From positions 1,302,001 to 1,366,000 of the forward strand of contig CM000693.1 of assembly GCA_000149225.2 (NCBI GenBank): a stretch of 64,000 nt of DNA, read 5' to 3'. Positions within the stretch are counted from its first letter, which is position 1; every line of letters starts with the position of its first letter. The notes beneath the pieces were generated by a model. The model did no database searches, had not been told where the DNA came from, and saw nothing but the letters and a program-made list of their open reading frames with translations. The translations under genes were made by a program, and so were the position numbers. Shown piece after piece: positions 19,028 through 30,203 of the stretch. Origin of the DNA: Lachancea kluyveri NRRL Y-12651. Its lineage: Eukaryota > Ascomycota > Saccharomycetes > Saccharomycetales > Saccharomycetaceae.

Positions 19028-20293
19028 TTACAGCTGTCTCCAGCTTTCCCTGACAAGCTCCCACTGTTTCTTGGCCCTTTGTTGTCCACTTTGACGCAAG
19101 GTTTCATTAACAGAGTAAGTTCCAGGGCTATCCTCCTTTTCTAATATCACATATTTTTCCCAAATGCCACTCTGTTTCCACACCAAAACTAAACAATCTT
19201 CTTCGCCGTCGTCTCCACCACACCATCCGATTTTACAACGGTCTCGGTGCAACTGAGTGTCTACATCGTTTTCGTGCCTCAGAGGCGATTTCAAGTGTTT
19301 GGAGCACATGGACCAGGTTGAATCCAAGTACTTTGGTTTCCAGATTAACGGAACGTAATCTTTAAACATATGTGTCTTGTTGGCGTCTCTGTTGTCTTCC
19401 TCATCTTCAATTTGAAAAACATGTAGCGTCTGTTTATCACTGACACAGGCTAGTTTTTTACCAGATCTACTCCACGATATCTCATAAATATCTGCACGGT
19501 CAAGGCCCCTTCTAAACTCTTTGATCAAAGACCCCGTATGTGTACTGAAAATACGGATCATTGTCCCCTGGATAGAGCACGTTGCAACTTTTGTTCCCTG
19601 AGGATTTAAACCGATTAGCCTTATGGGAGACTTGTGTGCCTTGATAATCGACGTGGGTAGTTGAGGTTCATTATCATCGTCTTTAACTTTTAATTGGGAT
19701 AAGTCGGCAATCTGGACTTGTCCAGGGCTTTTCACAGAGGGAAATGCCAATATTCCTGTAGTGACAGCCGGTGACAACCCGTTTGAGTGTTGCTCTGATG
19801 AAGATCTTCTCAATTTACGTGCGCAAACAACAAAATCCACGACTGCGTTTCGAACAGTATCTAAGGATGAGACGATCTTGTGAGGATTAGATCCAAACTG
19901 ATACACTTCAATTGCATTCTCTAGGACAACAATTATATGCACTCTTGACAGAAAAACCTCATGAACGGGAGACATGAAACTCAACGTGATAGACTCACGT
20001 TGTTGCAAATCATCCCAAATGATCAGTTTGTTTGGGGGGTAACGAGGCCGTCTACCACCACCAATTAGAGCAATATAGTTTGTGCGGTAAAGCATTTTTG
20101 TATATGCGACACCTGACTGATTTAGGTTGTTAAACTTTTTAACAACCTTACAATCTAGGGGATCAGTATTGTAAACTTGAAACCCGTCCTCTGTCGAACA
20201 ACTGAAGCATGTGTGATCTTGATTAAAGTTGACGCTCAGAAATCTGTCTGGCCTAACAGTTGGTGATTCCACTATAGGGTTACGAGTATTCAT
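19028..20293 (-). CDS. HSV2: PROPPIN Hsv2, phosphoinositide-binding WD40 protein
   Basis: 421 residues (S. cerevisiae 448). It is a seven-bladed beta-propeller of the Atg18/Atg21/Hsv2 family with the diagnostic FRRG motif at residues 260-263 (SLIKEFRRGLDRADIY), which binds PI3P and PI(3,5)P2. Upstream of it the conserved KAHKSPIRLIGLNPQGTKVATCS blade is seen in two parts. The length and place next to PET54 favour Hsv2 over Atg18 or Atg21. Hsv2 contributes to micro-autophagy of the nucleus. It is convergent with PET54, with only 83 bp between the stops. Confidence 0.94.
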   Translation of the reverse strand: MNTRNPIVESPTVRPDRFLSVNFNQDHTCFSCSTEDGFQVYNTDPLDCKVVKKFNNLNQSGVAYTKMLYRTNYIALIGGGRRPRYPPNKLIIWDDLQQRESITLSFMSPVHEVFLSRVHIIVVLENAIEVYQFGSNPHKIVSSLDTVRNAVVDFVVCARKLRRSSSEQHSNGLSPAVTTGILAFPSVKSPGQVQIADLSQLKVKDDDNEPQLPTSIIKAHKSPIRLIGLNPQGTKVATCSIQGTMIRIFSTHTGSLIKEFRRGLDRADIYEISWSRSGKKLACVSDKQTLHVFQIEDEEDNRDANKTHMFKDYVPLIWKPKYLDSTWSMCSKHLKSPLRHENDVDTQLHRDRCKIGWCGGDDGEEDCLVLVWKQSGIWEKYVILEKEDSPGTYSVNETLRQSGQQRAKKQWELVRESWRQL

Positions 20294-21181
20294 GTGGAGA
20301 ACACGCTAGGAACTTTCTCACTCCAGGTACGTTTAGCAATACTTTTACTTTCATCGCGACACATTTAGCCTTTCTCCCTTGCCACAGGATACGAGCCACG
20401 GCTTATCACGTGACTGTCGCTCATCGAGTTCGATTTACGCAGACACACGACTAAATACGCGAACTATAACGATTGAAGTAAAATGTTGGTTGTGACGTTC
20501 ACACAATATTACTTAGAATACTGTGAAATATCACTCAAAATTACATCTGTTATGTTGTATAATCGAGCAGCAATCTAGCCGTTACTTTTTTTATTGGTTT
20601 CACCTGTTATCCAGATTTTTAGCGTTGATTAAAAAAATAATATATCATACATAAAACGAGCAATCGGGGATGAGAGATGATAATATCAGGAAGCACTCAT
20701 ATAGGCTAAAGGATCTTTCGGTCATTTCTTTCCCCCTTTTCTTTCAAATCTTGGATTGTCGATTGACTTCTATAGACGTTTATTGACACTTGCGTCGTGA
20801 TGCCACAGACAGAGTTTCATTGCATTGAACTTTAGCGTAAATGTTTCATAACCACAACTGTATGGTAGAGTAGAATAATTTAAAAGTGTTGGCACAATCT
20901 AACCTCTTTCGACAGGTTGCTTGTAATACTTCTATTTTGCTAGTTAGAAACATTCGCTACTACAGAACGTCATAATTACCTTAAAAGGGCAATATTTACA
21001 AAAACAATACTACCTATAGCTAATATAGTGGTTCCGAGACCCAGTAAAAGCTATTGAACCATCTAGCTAATTAACCTTTTGAATTTTCACAATTTGTTGA
21101 TATTCTACACGAGCGCGGCTACAAACTTCACCATCTGCAAACCACTAACTCTCGGCAGCATAGCAACAAAGTTATAACACT
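20294..21181. other. HSV2/AMA1 divergent intergenic region
   Basis: An 888-bp divergent promoter region. It contains a TCACGTGA E-box (CACGTG at 20407-20412) near HSV2 and a partial URS1-like GCGGCTA at 21115-21121, 61 bp upstream of AMA1. S. cerevisiae has AZR1 in this interval; no trace of it is seen here. No ORF or RNA gene is evident. Confidence 0.5.
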
Positions 21182-23282
21182 ATGGAAAGAGATAAAAAAA
21201 GAAGACAATTAGTTGGAATCCCAGGAGGGAAGAATCTACACATGGCTAACAGCCGAGCAAACATCAATAATAGTTCTTGGAGCTCTTCGTGTTTTAGCAC
21301 TCCGCACGGTGGTGGCGTCAGGTGTAATAGTGGTAATAACCATGGAATAACAGATCGATTTATCCCAAATAGTACCTCTCAAAAGGCATACCGGGCCTCC
21401 CCAACCTTGAAAAATTTCGATATCAGCATCCCTGAGTTACTCCATAGATCACCTTCACCAACCCATTTATCATCACCAGGTTTTTTTACAGATTTGAGGG
21501 GCACCGGATATTACAGTTCAATTGGCAATTCTTTGAGCAGTTCTGTTAGTGCTCCACCAACTGGAACTGATAGTTTAAAGACAAAGCCAGCGCTACATTA
21601 CCTGAGGCATAAAGAATATATTGCTGAGGCGTTAGGATTCCACTCACCGGATAGGGTATTCCAGTTTTCACCCCATCCGGAATCGAGATCCAGCCACAAT
21701 TCAACGTCCCGTGACGTTTCCTTTACATCGCTTCAAACATCCGCCAATCATATTCGCATGGACCCTTTACTCTCAACCTTGCCTCCAAGGCAGGCTGTAA
21801 TCTATTTGGCGTCACATGCTTTTTCTAACAGCTTGAAGAGTAAAAGCTTTATCAAAACGAATGGGCGGCCAGCTAAAAGGGTTAAGTCCCATATTCCATA
21901 CAGGGTTCTAGATGCGCCCTCGCTAAGAAACGATTTTTACTCGAATTTGATTTCGTGGTCCAACGCAACGGGGAATATTGCTGTTGGATTGGGGAGTGCC
22001 GTCTATCTCTGGTCAGACACTAACGGCGCGATCACAGTTTTACAATCAAACTATTTACACAATTGGAACGATTTTGTAACATGTGTGTCATTTTCAGCTA
22101 GAGAGGACTTTTTGATTATTGGCACCAAACAAGGTAGGCTCTTGCTATTTGATCAAAGTGAAAACCCAGAACAATTGGAGGATGGCAGTCGCAAACCTTT
22201 AACCGAGTTACCGCCTCTTGGAAAAGGTGTTTGCTGTGTAGCTTGGTTTACAAAGGACCCCAGAAATAGATTTATGGCTGGGGATGAAAGCGGAGATGTA
22301 CGTTGTTTTGAAATTACGAAAAATGAAGTTGAGATTACCGAACCACCGTCAAATGATGAAGACGGTCTCGAGTTATGTGATGTATCTCAAATTGAAACAA
22401 TAATACGAACTGAACCCATGGACAGCTGTGATATAAATCAAGAAATTAGATTGGTCGAAGAGGATGTTTTTCAGGCGTCGGAAATCGAAGAGGCCAGCCC
22501 GATAGTGGAATACAAAATGGAGCTTACAGTGCGTTTCAAATGCCATAGTCAGCAAGTTTGTGGTACATAGAATTGAAGAAATACCTTTTTTTTTTTTTTT
22601 TTTTTTTTTCTTAAGAAACTTCAAAGGAGGGAAAGAAAAAAAACCCAAAAAAAACCATTTAATACTAACATCAACAACAACAATAGGATTATCGTTGAAC
22701 GAGGACACCAATCAACTTGCAGTCGGAGGCAATGATAATGCCTGCACAATCTGGGACATTAAAGACATAGAATCTCCAATAGTTCAGTTCATATTACCAC
22801 ACAATGCTGCTGTAAAAGCCGTCGCATTTTGTCCTTGGTCCAAATCGTTGCTCGCCACAGGTGGCGGTAGCAAAGACAGAACCATCAGATTTTGGCACAC
22901 ACAGTCTGGAACCTTGTTGGATCAGGTCAAAACTCCTGGTCAGATAACCTCATTGATATGGTCAACTAGGAAAAAACAGATTGTGTCTACATTTGGGTTT
23001 GGCGATGTCGATAACCCAATCCTTGTTACTGTGTATTCCTATCCTACTGTGGAACCTTTAGTACATGTGCACGCCACTACGACTTTACGTGTACTAAGTG
23101 CTGTTCCCTCACCCGATTTTGGTTCTATATGTGTTGCCACTAACGATGAAACTGTTCGTTTTTACGAGTTATGGAATGTCAAAGATTGCGTTATCTCAGA
23201 AGCTCAAGAGAATGGGGTTTACGGCAGTGATTTAATAGAATACTGTGAAGGCATAGAAAAAAGTGGAGATGTGATCAGATAG
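21182..23282 (+). CDS. AMA1: Ama1, meiosis-specific APC/C activator (spliced; intron 22563-22686)
   Basis: Two reading frames join through an intron. Exon 1 is 21182-22562 and exon 2 is 22687-23282, giving a 658-residue WD40 protein (S. cerevisiae 593). The junction is QQVC-G-LSLN, with the Gly codon split after its first base. The N-terminal part carries the Cdc20/Cdh1-type C-box region (DRFIPNSTSQKAYR, about residues 55-70). The propeller blades include VGLGSAVYLWSD, IIGTKQGRLLLFD, LAVGGNDNACTIWDI and ATGGGSKDRTIRFW. Ama1 directs APC/C to meiotic targets such as Clb1 and Ssp1-type substrates and is needed for spore formation. In S. cerevisiae the pre-mRNA is spliced only in meiosis with Mer1; the same arrangement is indicated here. 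Unspliced, translation stops at 22568-22570, just inside the intron. Confidence 0.95.
22563..22686 (+). other. AMA1 intron with non-consensus 5' splice site and Mer1-type enhancer
   Basis: The 124-nt intron begins GTACAT rather than the yeast consensus GTATGT, has a perfect TACTAAC branch site at 22663-22669 and ends AATAG at 22686, 18 nt after the branch A. Only GTACAT at 22563 restores the frame across the junction; the nearby GTTTGT at 22556 does not. ATACCTTT at 22581-22588 matches the Mer1 enhancer AYACCCUY at seven of eight positions. A 24-nt T run (22586-22609) lies between the enhancer and the branch site. Confidence 0.92.
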
Positions 23283-23551
23283 GTCTAAGATATATTTAAT
23301 AATTAAAACCAAAGTAGCTCACACCATATATTTTTTTTTACCATTTTTTTTGTTTAAAACTATAGAAATATAAGCTCATCTCCCATTATAATGCAGATAG
23401 TCATGGTCATCATAATTAACGGTAAATATTAATCCATGCCATTAAGGGTTCCCACTGAATATATGTCCTCCTTTAAAGAAACCGCCAGAAAGCGTCAAGT
23501 TTTAAAGAACTCTTCCAAATATTAAAGAGAAGGGGGTAAAGACATAATAAG

Positions 23552-25186
23552 ATGGATACTACAAATGTGGATGCTGCTAAAGCAAAGTCTCTGATGGGCA
23601 GCTATTTAACAAAGAAGTATGAGAAAGTACTAGATTCTTTATTGGCGGGTACGAATGCGGAGACAAAAAGTATCTCATCATCATCAATTTCAAATAGAGA
23701 ATTAATTCACGGTGTGGCAACATCTTTGTTCGATGCGACATGCGAAAGGTTGAGAGCTTCTAAAGAAGTCGATAGAAGATCCATTGAAGAGGATTTTGAA
23801 CAATATATGTCAAATCAAGAGACACAGAGCTTAGACAGTTTTTGGAAGGACGAGAATTTCAGACAAGAATATGAGAATAGCGTTGTTTCTGAAGAAGATG
23901 AGAAAACTGGCAATAGGAGTAGCATCCGTAGCTCTGTAGTAGCGAAGGAAAGCCAAGACCATTTTGTCGATATTCTTTTGGATAAGATGATATCTAAGTT
24001 GTTACCCGATGACTTGCCAGAGAGGGAGCAATTTACTCAGCGAGTTAATGACCCTTACAGAAGGAAGAGACAAACTTTATCCGCAACGGTTTTGGGTAGA
24101 AATATGCGTATTTTGACAACGAAATTAGGTAGCGTCTTCGAATTCCAAGACTCGATAATAAGGCTACTCACCTGGAGGAATCCTTCTGGAACTGTTACAA
24201 TGCTAATTTTTTTTACATTTATTTGTTTCAACCCAATGCTTCTACTCATAATACCATTGCTATACATTCTATACGGTCTGATGGTACCTGGCTACCTCCA
24301 AAGACATCCTCTAAGAAGGTCCAGAGTTCTAATAAAAAAAACTTACGGAAAATCCCTACTAGATTCTGTTGCAAGTGGTGGCAAAAGCAATACCTGGCAT
24401 GGAAATGATCGATTACGAGAAATAAATACTACCACTGAACTCGATCTCGATGACGTAAACAAGGCTCATAACATCAAACAGAGTATGGAGTTTATTATAA
24501 ACTTGCGTGATCTACAGAATTCGATGTCGGTGATGGTAATGCTGTCCGACAAATTGGAGAAGTTTGTTTATGGAACAGCAGGTTTCAAAGACGAACACCA
24601 TTCCACAGCACTTTTCTTGACGGGCTTGGTATTGTTGTCAGTCTTATGGATGATAACGTCGTTTATTAACTGGAGCTTAGTAACAAGTCTAGGAGCATGG
24701 ACAGCGATGATTGCAATTCATCCCAAAGTCAGGCCCAAAATAACGAAGTTGATTAAGGCAGAGCAAATTAAGAAAGGCAAAGAAGTTTTAGAGAAGACTG
24801 AGCGCTACGATATCATCTTGGATGAAGCTCCCGAGGTCAATTACGTTGAAGTTTTTGAAATATACAAGCAAGGCATAACGCCTAGAGTTTGGGATTTTTA
24901 CAAAATTTCATCGCAAGTTTTTGATCCCTTTGACAGCTCAAGGAAATCACAACGGCCACCTATAGGTGTTGACACTCTGGAGGCTGTGGCCCCACCTCCA
25001 ACCTGGTTTTTCGATCAAAACTTGTCCTGGGAAATTGATTACGATGTTACTAAATGGTCGTCCGAAAGAGGTCTAAACTTAGAAATCAAAGATGAGTTTT
25101 TGTTAGATGACCTGTTTAAAAGAAGAAGATTAACCAGAAAGGTACTAAGGTATGCCAATCCAGCTCGAAAACCTTCTTATAGGTAA
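23552..25186 (+). CDS. PEX28: Peroxisomal membrane protein Pex28
   Basis: 544 residues (S. cerevisiae 579). It is a Pex24/Pex28/Pex29-family integral peroxin with dysferlin-like elements. Two hydrophobic regions are seen near residues 212-240 (TMLIFFTFICFNPMLLLIIP) and 346-380 (FLTGLVLLSVLWMITSFINW), and the C-terminal part is rich in Trp and acidic residues (EAPEVNYVEVFEIYKQGITP, ENQS-type DPFDSSRKS). Pex28 controls peroxisome number, size and separation and sits at ER-peroxisome contacts. It lies between AMA1 and MTC6; in S. cerevisiae PEX28 and MTC6 are YHR150W and YHR151C on the sister track to AMA1. Confidence 0.92.
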   Translation: MDTTNVDAAKAKSLMGSYLTKKYEKVLDSLLAGTNAETKSISSSSISNRELIHGVATSLFDATCERLRASKEVDRRSIEEDFEQYMSNQETQSLDSFWKDENFRQEYENSVVSEEDEKTGNRSSIRSSVVAKESQDHFVDILLDKMISKLLPDDLPEREQFTQRVNDPYRRKRQTLSATVLGRNMRILTTKLGSVFEFQDSIIRLLTWRNPSGTVTMLIFFTFICFNPMLLLIIPLLYILYGLMVPGYLQRHPLRRSRVLIKKTYGKSLLDSVASGGKSNTWHGNDRLREINTTTELDLDDVNKAHNIKQSMEFIINLRDLQNSMSVMVMLSDKLEKFVYGTAGFKDEHHSTALFLTGLVLLSVLWMITSFINWSLVTSLGAWTAMIAIHPKVRPKITKLIKAEQIKKGKEVLEKTERYDIILDEAPEVNYVEVFEIYKQGITPRVWDFYKISSQVFDPFDSSRKSQRPPIGVDTLEAVAPPPTWFFDQNLSWEIDYDVTKWSSERGLNLEIKDEFLLDDLFKRRRLTRKVLRYANPARKPSYR

Positions 25187-25238
25187 ATAAGATATAATGT
25201 TACACAGAGATGCTCGGTAGAAGTCCCTATTTTTATTT

Positions 25239-26738
25239 TCAGGATGGAACGCCTTCGAATTCTGATTTGGAGTATGAATTGACTACTTTCTTCCAGCCCT
25301 TTCTATTGTCCTGGATTGGTGTCTTCAGCCAGTTCAAATAAATGACCATAACGAGCAACGCAAACGAAAATACACTTACAGGAGATATCATTTTCGCAAA
25401 ACTTCTCCTGGAAACCACTTTTTGATACGGACATGAGGCATAGGGACCACCACTAACCCAGCAATCGCTAACAGAAATCGAATTCAAATCTATCCACATA
25501 TCAATATCTGGTGAGTCTATACTTTTCAAGTAATTTTCCACCGATTGAAGTTGAAAGGGAATCCTCGGAAGGGTAAATTGATAACCATCTGGGCACGTAC
25601 CATCAGTACCAATGGAAAAGTAGTCTTGCTCGTCATCGGTTTTTGTCCACACAAATGCTCTATCCATGTACCTACAAAGCACAGGCTTCTTGTCATAACA
25701 ATTTGCGACTTCCCAGTTGCTGGAAGAGTTTGAAGAAGTATAATGCAAAACAGCACAGTTATACGCAGATAAACTCGTGCTGCTACTACCCCTCATGGTC
25801 TCATGCAGAGGTTGGTTAGAGTTCCAGGACCAAAGCAAGGCAGAGTCTAACAAATGCATTATTTCCGATATGTTACCGGAGTCATATCGGTTAGATATGA
25901 TTGGGGAGTAGCCACACTTGATAAACTCTTTGATGTTCTGTGGTGTGTAGTCCGACTCCAAAAATCTCCACGATTCTAGGGAGATGGTAGTTAATCGATC
26001 GTTTGACGTTATTGGACAATCAGCTGTAGTATTGTCAGTCTGGTAGTTCAAAATAGAAGAGTTGAAAATCAAAGTATTGATACTTTCATTAAGTAAATTG
26101 TCAATTGTGGCTACAATCAACCTTTTTCGTACTTGATATAGGAAATGATCTAAGGTGGGCCAGCCGCCTGTGTTAGATTTACCGTTGATAGTCCATGTGA
26201 CATTTGACTGCCTATCATTTTTTAAATCGTCTGGAGAATAAATAAATCCCGAACCAACGTTGTTGTACAAATCCGAGGTAAAGTTCGCTTGTGACAGTAT
26301 CTCTGTCAATGCTCCACCGTTCCGCTTTGACTTGGAGAACCTGAGCAGCAGAACTAGCATATTTGCTGATAAGTTGTTGTTACTTGTAGAAGCATAGTCT
26401 TTCAAAACTGAGAGAAAGGATGTGAATTTGACACTTGTGTTGGTTACTACCCATTCGGTTGCATTGTTGGGCTCCAAATCAATCACAAAAGTCTGCACAC
26501 CGACTGACAACAAAGTTCTTATCTGTTGCAAAAACTCTGTTTCGTTACCACCCTTACCAGATAAAACTTTGTTCAGTTCTACCCCAACTGTGGGTAGCTG
26601 GTCTATGCTTACATTAGTCATTATGTCTCTTTGGGACCGTATCCCAACGCTTATCTGAGACGACAAATACGGCCAGTTATCCAATGCTTGGGCTCCCATA
26701 ATAAAGCATATTAACACAAGGCAATGTCGTAGCAACAT
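25239..26738 (-). CDS. MTC6: Mtc6, secreted/type I membrane protein of the ER-vacuole pathway
   Basis: 499 residues (S. cerevisiae 526). It has a clear signal peptide (MLLRHCLVLICFIMGAQA), a long lumenal domain with many N-glycosylation sequons (NVSI, NETE, NNTT) and several Cys (NCYDKKPVLCRY, TCPDGYQF), one C-terminal membrane helix (VSVFSFALLVMVIYLNWL) and a short cytosolic tail. S. cerevisiae Mtc6 was found in a telomere-capping screen; its biochemical role is not settled. Identity rests on overall resemblance and position. It is divergent from DIE2. Confidence 0.9.
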   Translation of the reverse strand: MLLRHCLVLICFIMGAQALDNWPYLSSQISVGIRSQRDIMTNVSIDQLPTVGVELNKVLSGKGGNETEFLQQIRTLLSVGVQTFVIDLEPNNATEWVVTNTSVKFTSFLSVLKDYASTSNNNLSANMLVLLLRFSKSKRNGGALTEILSQANFTSDLYNNVGSGFIYSPDDLKNDRQSNVTWTINGKSNTGGWPTLDHFLYQVRKRLIVATIDNLLNESINTLIFNSSILNYQTDNTTADCPITSNDRLTTISLESWRFLESDYTPQNIKEFIKCGYSPIISNRYDSGNISEIMHLLDSALLWSWNSNQPLHETMRGSSSTSLSAYNCAVLHYTSSNSSSNWEVANCYDKKPVLCRYMDRAFVWTKTDDEQDYFSIGTDGTCPDGYQFTLPRIPFQLQSVENYLKSIDSPDIDMWIDLNSISVSDCWVSGGPYASCPYQKVVSRRSFAKMISPVSVFSFALLVMVIYLNWLKTPIQDNRKGWKKVVNSYSKSEFEGVPS

Positions 26739-27011
26739 ATTTGACTTTTCAGCCTATAGTGGATGGTTTGAAAGCTTCTCTCCTCTGTCAGTACGGTCTT
26801 TGACTATGTGTTTTCAACCAAAACTTTTGTAACTTCTGAATTTTTTCAATGTTGAGGAACGCTCTTACCGAAACAAGTTTCTTCTGGAGAACAAACAGCA
26901 AGAAAAGTCTCAAACAGTCAATTGGAAAACTGCAAACTTCACTTTTCTGTGCATCAGTGTACCCTTTTTTCTCTGGGTTATCTTTTCTTGTGAGCTATTA
27001 AAAACCTTACA

Positions 27012-28526
27012 ATGTCATTCACCGAAGATCAAAGCAAAACGGAAGCTTCCATTGATGATCAACTCTTAGCGAGAGACATCCAAAAAGAAGTTGAAACTGG
27101 ATTCCTAGTGAATCTGGTAGGCTTTCCACTGCTGCTGATATATTTTGTTTTCACTTTTTACAAGGTGGCCACAGCCACAATGCCCTACCAATTCATTGAC
27201 GAAAGATTTCATGTGAATCAAACCATCAACTATATCAGAGGCGCATGGACGGAATGGGATCCCAAGATTACTACTCCACCGGGACTGTATCTATTAGGCT
27301 GGTTAAATTACCATATTACAAGGTTCATCACCTCTTGGAGTACGCTGACGGTCTTAAGGCTAGTAAACTTGGTAGGAGGTATAATCGTTTGGCCGTGGGT
27401 TGTGTTGAGGCCCTTATTCCTGTTCAATGCTATCGGATTCTGGCCTGTCACCTTAATGTGCTTCCCATTGATGACCACTTACTACTACCTGTACTATACT
27501 GACGTTTGGTCCACAATTTTTATCGTCGAATCTTTAACTTTGGCCATCACATTGCCGTTTGGTGAAACCGCAAGCATTTGGTTGAGTGCCTTGTGTGGTT
27601 TGATTAGCTGTTTTTTTAGACAGACGAACATTGTTTGGAATCTGTTTGTCATGGTTGTTGTAGTCGAGAGAAGAGCTTTGATCAATAAAGATTTTAATAA
27701 CGTTCATTTTAACAATTACCTGAAGTTCATCATACATATCTTGGAACATTTCAAGAGTTTAGCTTTACCATATGTGATAAATTTCGTGTTGTTTTTGGGC
27801 TTTGTTATCTACAACAGATCGATCACTCTGGGTGACAAGGAAAATCATGTTGCAGGGCTACATTTGGTTCAGATTTTTTACGGGTTTGCATTCATTGTCA
27901 TGTTCAGTTTCCCAATTTGGATTTCTAAGGGTTTTATCGAGAATTATTTACGGAGGATTTCATGGAAACCAATCCAAACTGTGTTTGAACTATTAGGGAT
28001 TATCTTGATTATTAGGTATTTTACTGTGATTCATCCTTTTTTGCTAGCAGACAATCGTCATTACACCTTCTACCTGTTCAAAAAAATCTTTGGGAGAAAC
28101 AAATGGTTCAAATACCTGATAATGCCATCGGTATATCACTTTGCTACATATACCTACTTGGAGGTCATAAAACCTAGCATAATGTACTTCCATCCCATTT
28201 TACCAATAGAGATTAAAGATCCAGTGGAGCTACCTGTACAACTAACACACATCTCATGGACAACTTTGATTTTATGCACCATCATGACAATTTCACCATC
28301 GCCTTTATTCGAGCCCCGTTATTATATCTTACCCTTTTTATTCTGGCGGCTATTTATCACAGTCACTAATGAACCACTTCTTAAGGATGGCACTACTAGT
28401 TCAACAAAAAGATTGTTTTTAGAGCTTCTTTGGTTTATGGCGATCAATGTTGTTACACTGGCTGTACTAACAAGATATTCCTTTCGATGGGATACTGAAC
28501 CAAACCCTCAGAGAATTATCTGGTAG
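27012..28526 (+). CDS. DIE2: Alpha-1,2-glucosyltransferase Alg10/Die2
   Basis: 504 residues (S. cerevisiae 525) with about ten to twelve membrane helices. The N-terminal lumenal signature [20 protein letters not shown] is followed by [15 protein letters not shown], the conserved acidic and TPPG motif of the Alg10 family. The enzyme adds the third and last glucose to the dolichol-linked oligosaccharide in the ER lumen, using dolichyl-phosphate-glucose, which makes the glycan a good substrate for oligosaccharyltransferase. It is convergent with SMI1, as in S. cerevisiae (YGR227W-YGR229C). Confidence 0.96.
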   Translation: MSFTEDQSKTEASIDDQLLARDIQKEVETGFLVNLVGFPLLLIYFVFTFYKVATATMPYQFIDERFHVNQTINYIRGAWTEWDPKITTPPGLYLLGWLNYHITRFITSWSTLTVLRLVNLVGGIIVWPWVVLRPLFLFNAIGFWPVTLMCFPLMTTYYYLYYTDVWSTIFIVESLTLAITLPFGETASIWLSALCGLISCFFRQTNIVWNLFVMVVVVERRALINKDFNNVHFNNYLKFIIHILEHFKSLALPYVINFVLFLGFVIYNRSITLGDKENHVAGLHLVQIFYGFAFIVMFSFPIWISKGFIENYLRRISWKPIQTVFELLGIILIIRYFTVIHPFLLADNRHYTFYLFKKIFGRNKWFKYLIMPSVYHFATYTYLEVIKPSIMYFHPILPIEIKDPVELPVQLTHISWTTLILCTIMTISPSPLFEPRYYILPFLFWRLFITVTNEPLLKDGTTSSTKRLFLELLWFMAINVVTLAVLTRYSFRWDTEPNPQRIIW

Positions 28527-28655
28527 ATGATAAATGTATTTAAAGATAAGTAAGATGAACAAAAAAAAAACAAAATTGTTGTCTCTTAGTAGTACAAACG
28601 ATACATAAAACATAAAAACTGAATTTTCACAAAGAAAAAAAAGTGATGAGTGTGC

Positions 28656-30203
28656 TTACAAAGCAATATTTTCGAACTCGTCCTTTAATTTATCGACGCT
28701 AGCAGATTCCTCAGCTTTCTCGTCATCCTTAGAGTTTTTCACCCCTTGCGGTTTACTTTCTTCTTCGGACTGGACTTGCGCTAAGTCTTCAGAGGCCGCA
28801 AACTTTTTAGCACTGTCATCCTCTAGTTCTGTTTCAGGGTTCTCTTGGGTGTCCTCGTTTAAGGTTCCTGCAGCATCAGCTGTTTCCTCGCTCTTAGGTT
28901 CTTCAGCTTCTGTTTCCTCATCCTCCTTCACAGGCCCAGGGTTATCCTTCTTTGAAGTTTCCACCTCGATCAGAGTAGTTTCATGGGCAACAGGGGATGG
29001 CGAGCTTTTCAAGTGCGGCGTGTTTCTTTCCTGTTTGTCTACGCTTTTGTTCGCATCCTGCTTCTGCTCTTTAGCTAGTTTAGCTTGCCATTTCAACCAG
29101 CTTCTTCTCTTTAATACATCCAAATAATCCATAACTGGACCTTTGCTTTCCTTGTCTCTGAATACCAACTCACCTTCACCACCAAAATAGTCGTTCTCTT
29201 CGTCCACCAGATACCAGTTACCCTTTTCCAAATCATTTGCAAAGCTTAATAGGAAATCGCCCCAGTTGTCAGCGACAACAAATTTTGTATCGAAATCTCT
29301 ACCAAAAAGGATAACTTGTGCATACTTACCGGAGGGACCTGGCGATAAATCAACACCAATATGGTTACCAGCATTGTCTGTTACAAGTGGGATCCACCCA
29401 GGGTGAGCGTACACAGGATGTATCGCCTCAGGTGGCACAGAATTCTGTCTAGGGATATTGGGCATCTTGAATTGCTTGTCATAGTTTTGAGATATGTTTC
29501 TTTGTAAGTTCGGATTCATCGAACGGTAATCCTGAGTCTCCAATTTACCGTACCCCTTGGTTTTTAAAGCTTGTGGAGTTACAGACGCATTTGGTAAATC
29601 CACCGTAGAGCCTTTCAGCTGGGACGAGGCAGCTTCCGATGCTTCTCTCTGTAAGAGCTGTTCTCTCTTTTTCATTAGGTTTTCTGCAACGTTTCTCCAA
29701 GTTTGTGTCATGCTAACGATTTGGTCCAACGGCATCAATTGCAATCCATAAATCAGACCAGAAGTCCCAGTCATAGACTCCAAATCCTCTTGACCATCAT
29801 GGATTCTTAGACTGGCTCTAACCGATGCAGGAAAGGTGATAGATAAATCTTTTTCCGCGTTATTGATATCATTTCTCGTGCAAGGATCACTAAATGTTGC
29901 CAACAAATCTGGATTATGTTCACTAGCCCAGGAGTCAATGTGCCTCCACGCCAAAAGAGTCTCACTAACGCCATCATTACCACCTAGTTCACCACCGTCA
30001 ACAAAGTCATTTAGTTGAATACCGTTACTGCCTTGTGAGGTTAAGTTTGTCGTTGAGGCGTTTGCGGAATCTGTCGCAAGACCTGCGGCTGCCATCGAGG
30101 CGGAAGGACCTGCGGCCGACTCCTTTGGGTTGTACTCAGCATAGCGGTCTTCTGTACTGAATGAGTATACAAACTCTTTCCATTTTTTCTTAAAGCCTTC
30201 CAT
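28656..30203 (-). CDS. SMI1: Smi1/Knr4, cell-wall synthesis and morphogenesis regulator
   Basis: 515 residues (S. cerevisiae 505). The globular SMI1/KNR4 (SUKH-type) domain spans about residues 85-350: [20 protein letters not shown]-type start (here [12 protein letters not shown]), [39 protein letters not shown] and [21 protein letters not shown]- and C-terminal regions are disordered; the last 130 residues are Glu/Lys/Ser rich. Knr4 is a hub that links beta-glucan synthesis, the cell-integrity MAP kinase Slt2 and calcineurin at bud sites. The ATG at 30201-30203 gives the [20 protein letters not shown] start typical of fungal orthologues. Confidence 0.96.
   Translation of the reverse strand: MEGFKKKWKEFVYSFSTEDRYAEYNPKESAAGPSASMAAAGLATDSANASTTNLTSQGSNGIQLNDFVDGGELGGNDGVSETLLAWRHIDSWASEHNPDLLATFSDPCTRNDINNAEKDLSITFPASVRASLRIHDGQEDLESMTGTSGLIYGLQLMPLDQIVSMTQTWRNVAENLMKKREQLLQREASEAASSQLKGSTVDLPNASVTPQALKTKGYGKLETQDYRSMNPNLQRNISQNYDKQFKMPNIPRQNSVPPEAIHPVYAHPGWIPLVTDNAGNHIGVDLSPGPSGKYAQVILFGRDFDTKFVVADNWGDFLLSFANDLEKGNWYLVDEENDYFGGEGELVFRDKESKGPVMDYLDVLKRRSWLKWQAKLAKEQKQDANKSVDKQERNTPHLKSSPSPVAHETTLIEVETSKKDNPGPVKEDEETEAEEPKSEETADAAGTLNEDTQENPETELEDDSAKKFAASEDLAQVQSEEESKPQGVKNSKDDEKAEESASVDKLKDEFENIAL

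Noticed and set aside
22556-22561. GTTTGT as the AMA1 5' splice site
   Set aside because: Joining it to the AG at 22686 breaks the reading frame; GTACAT at 22563 keeps it.
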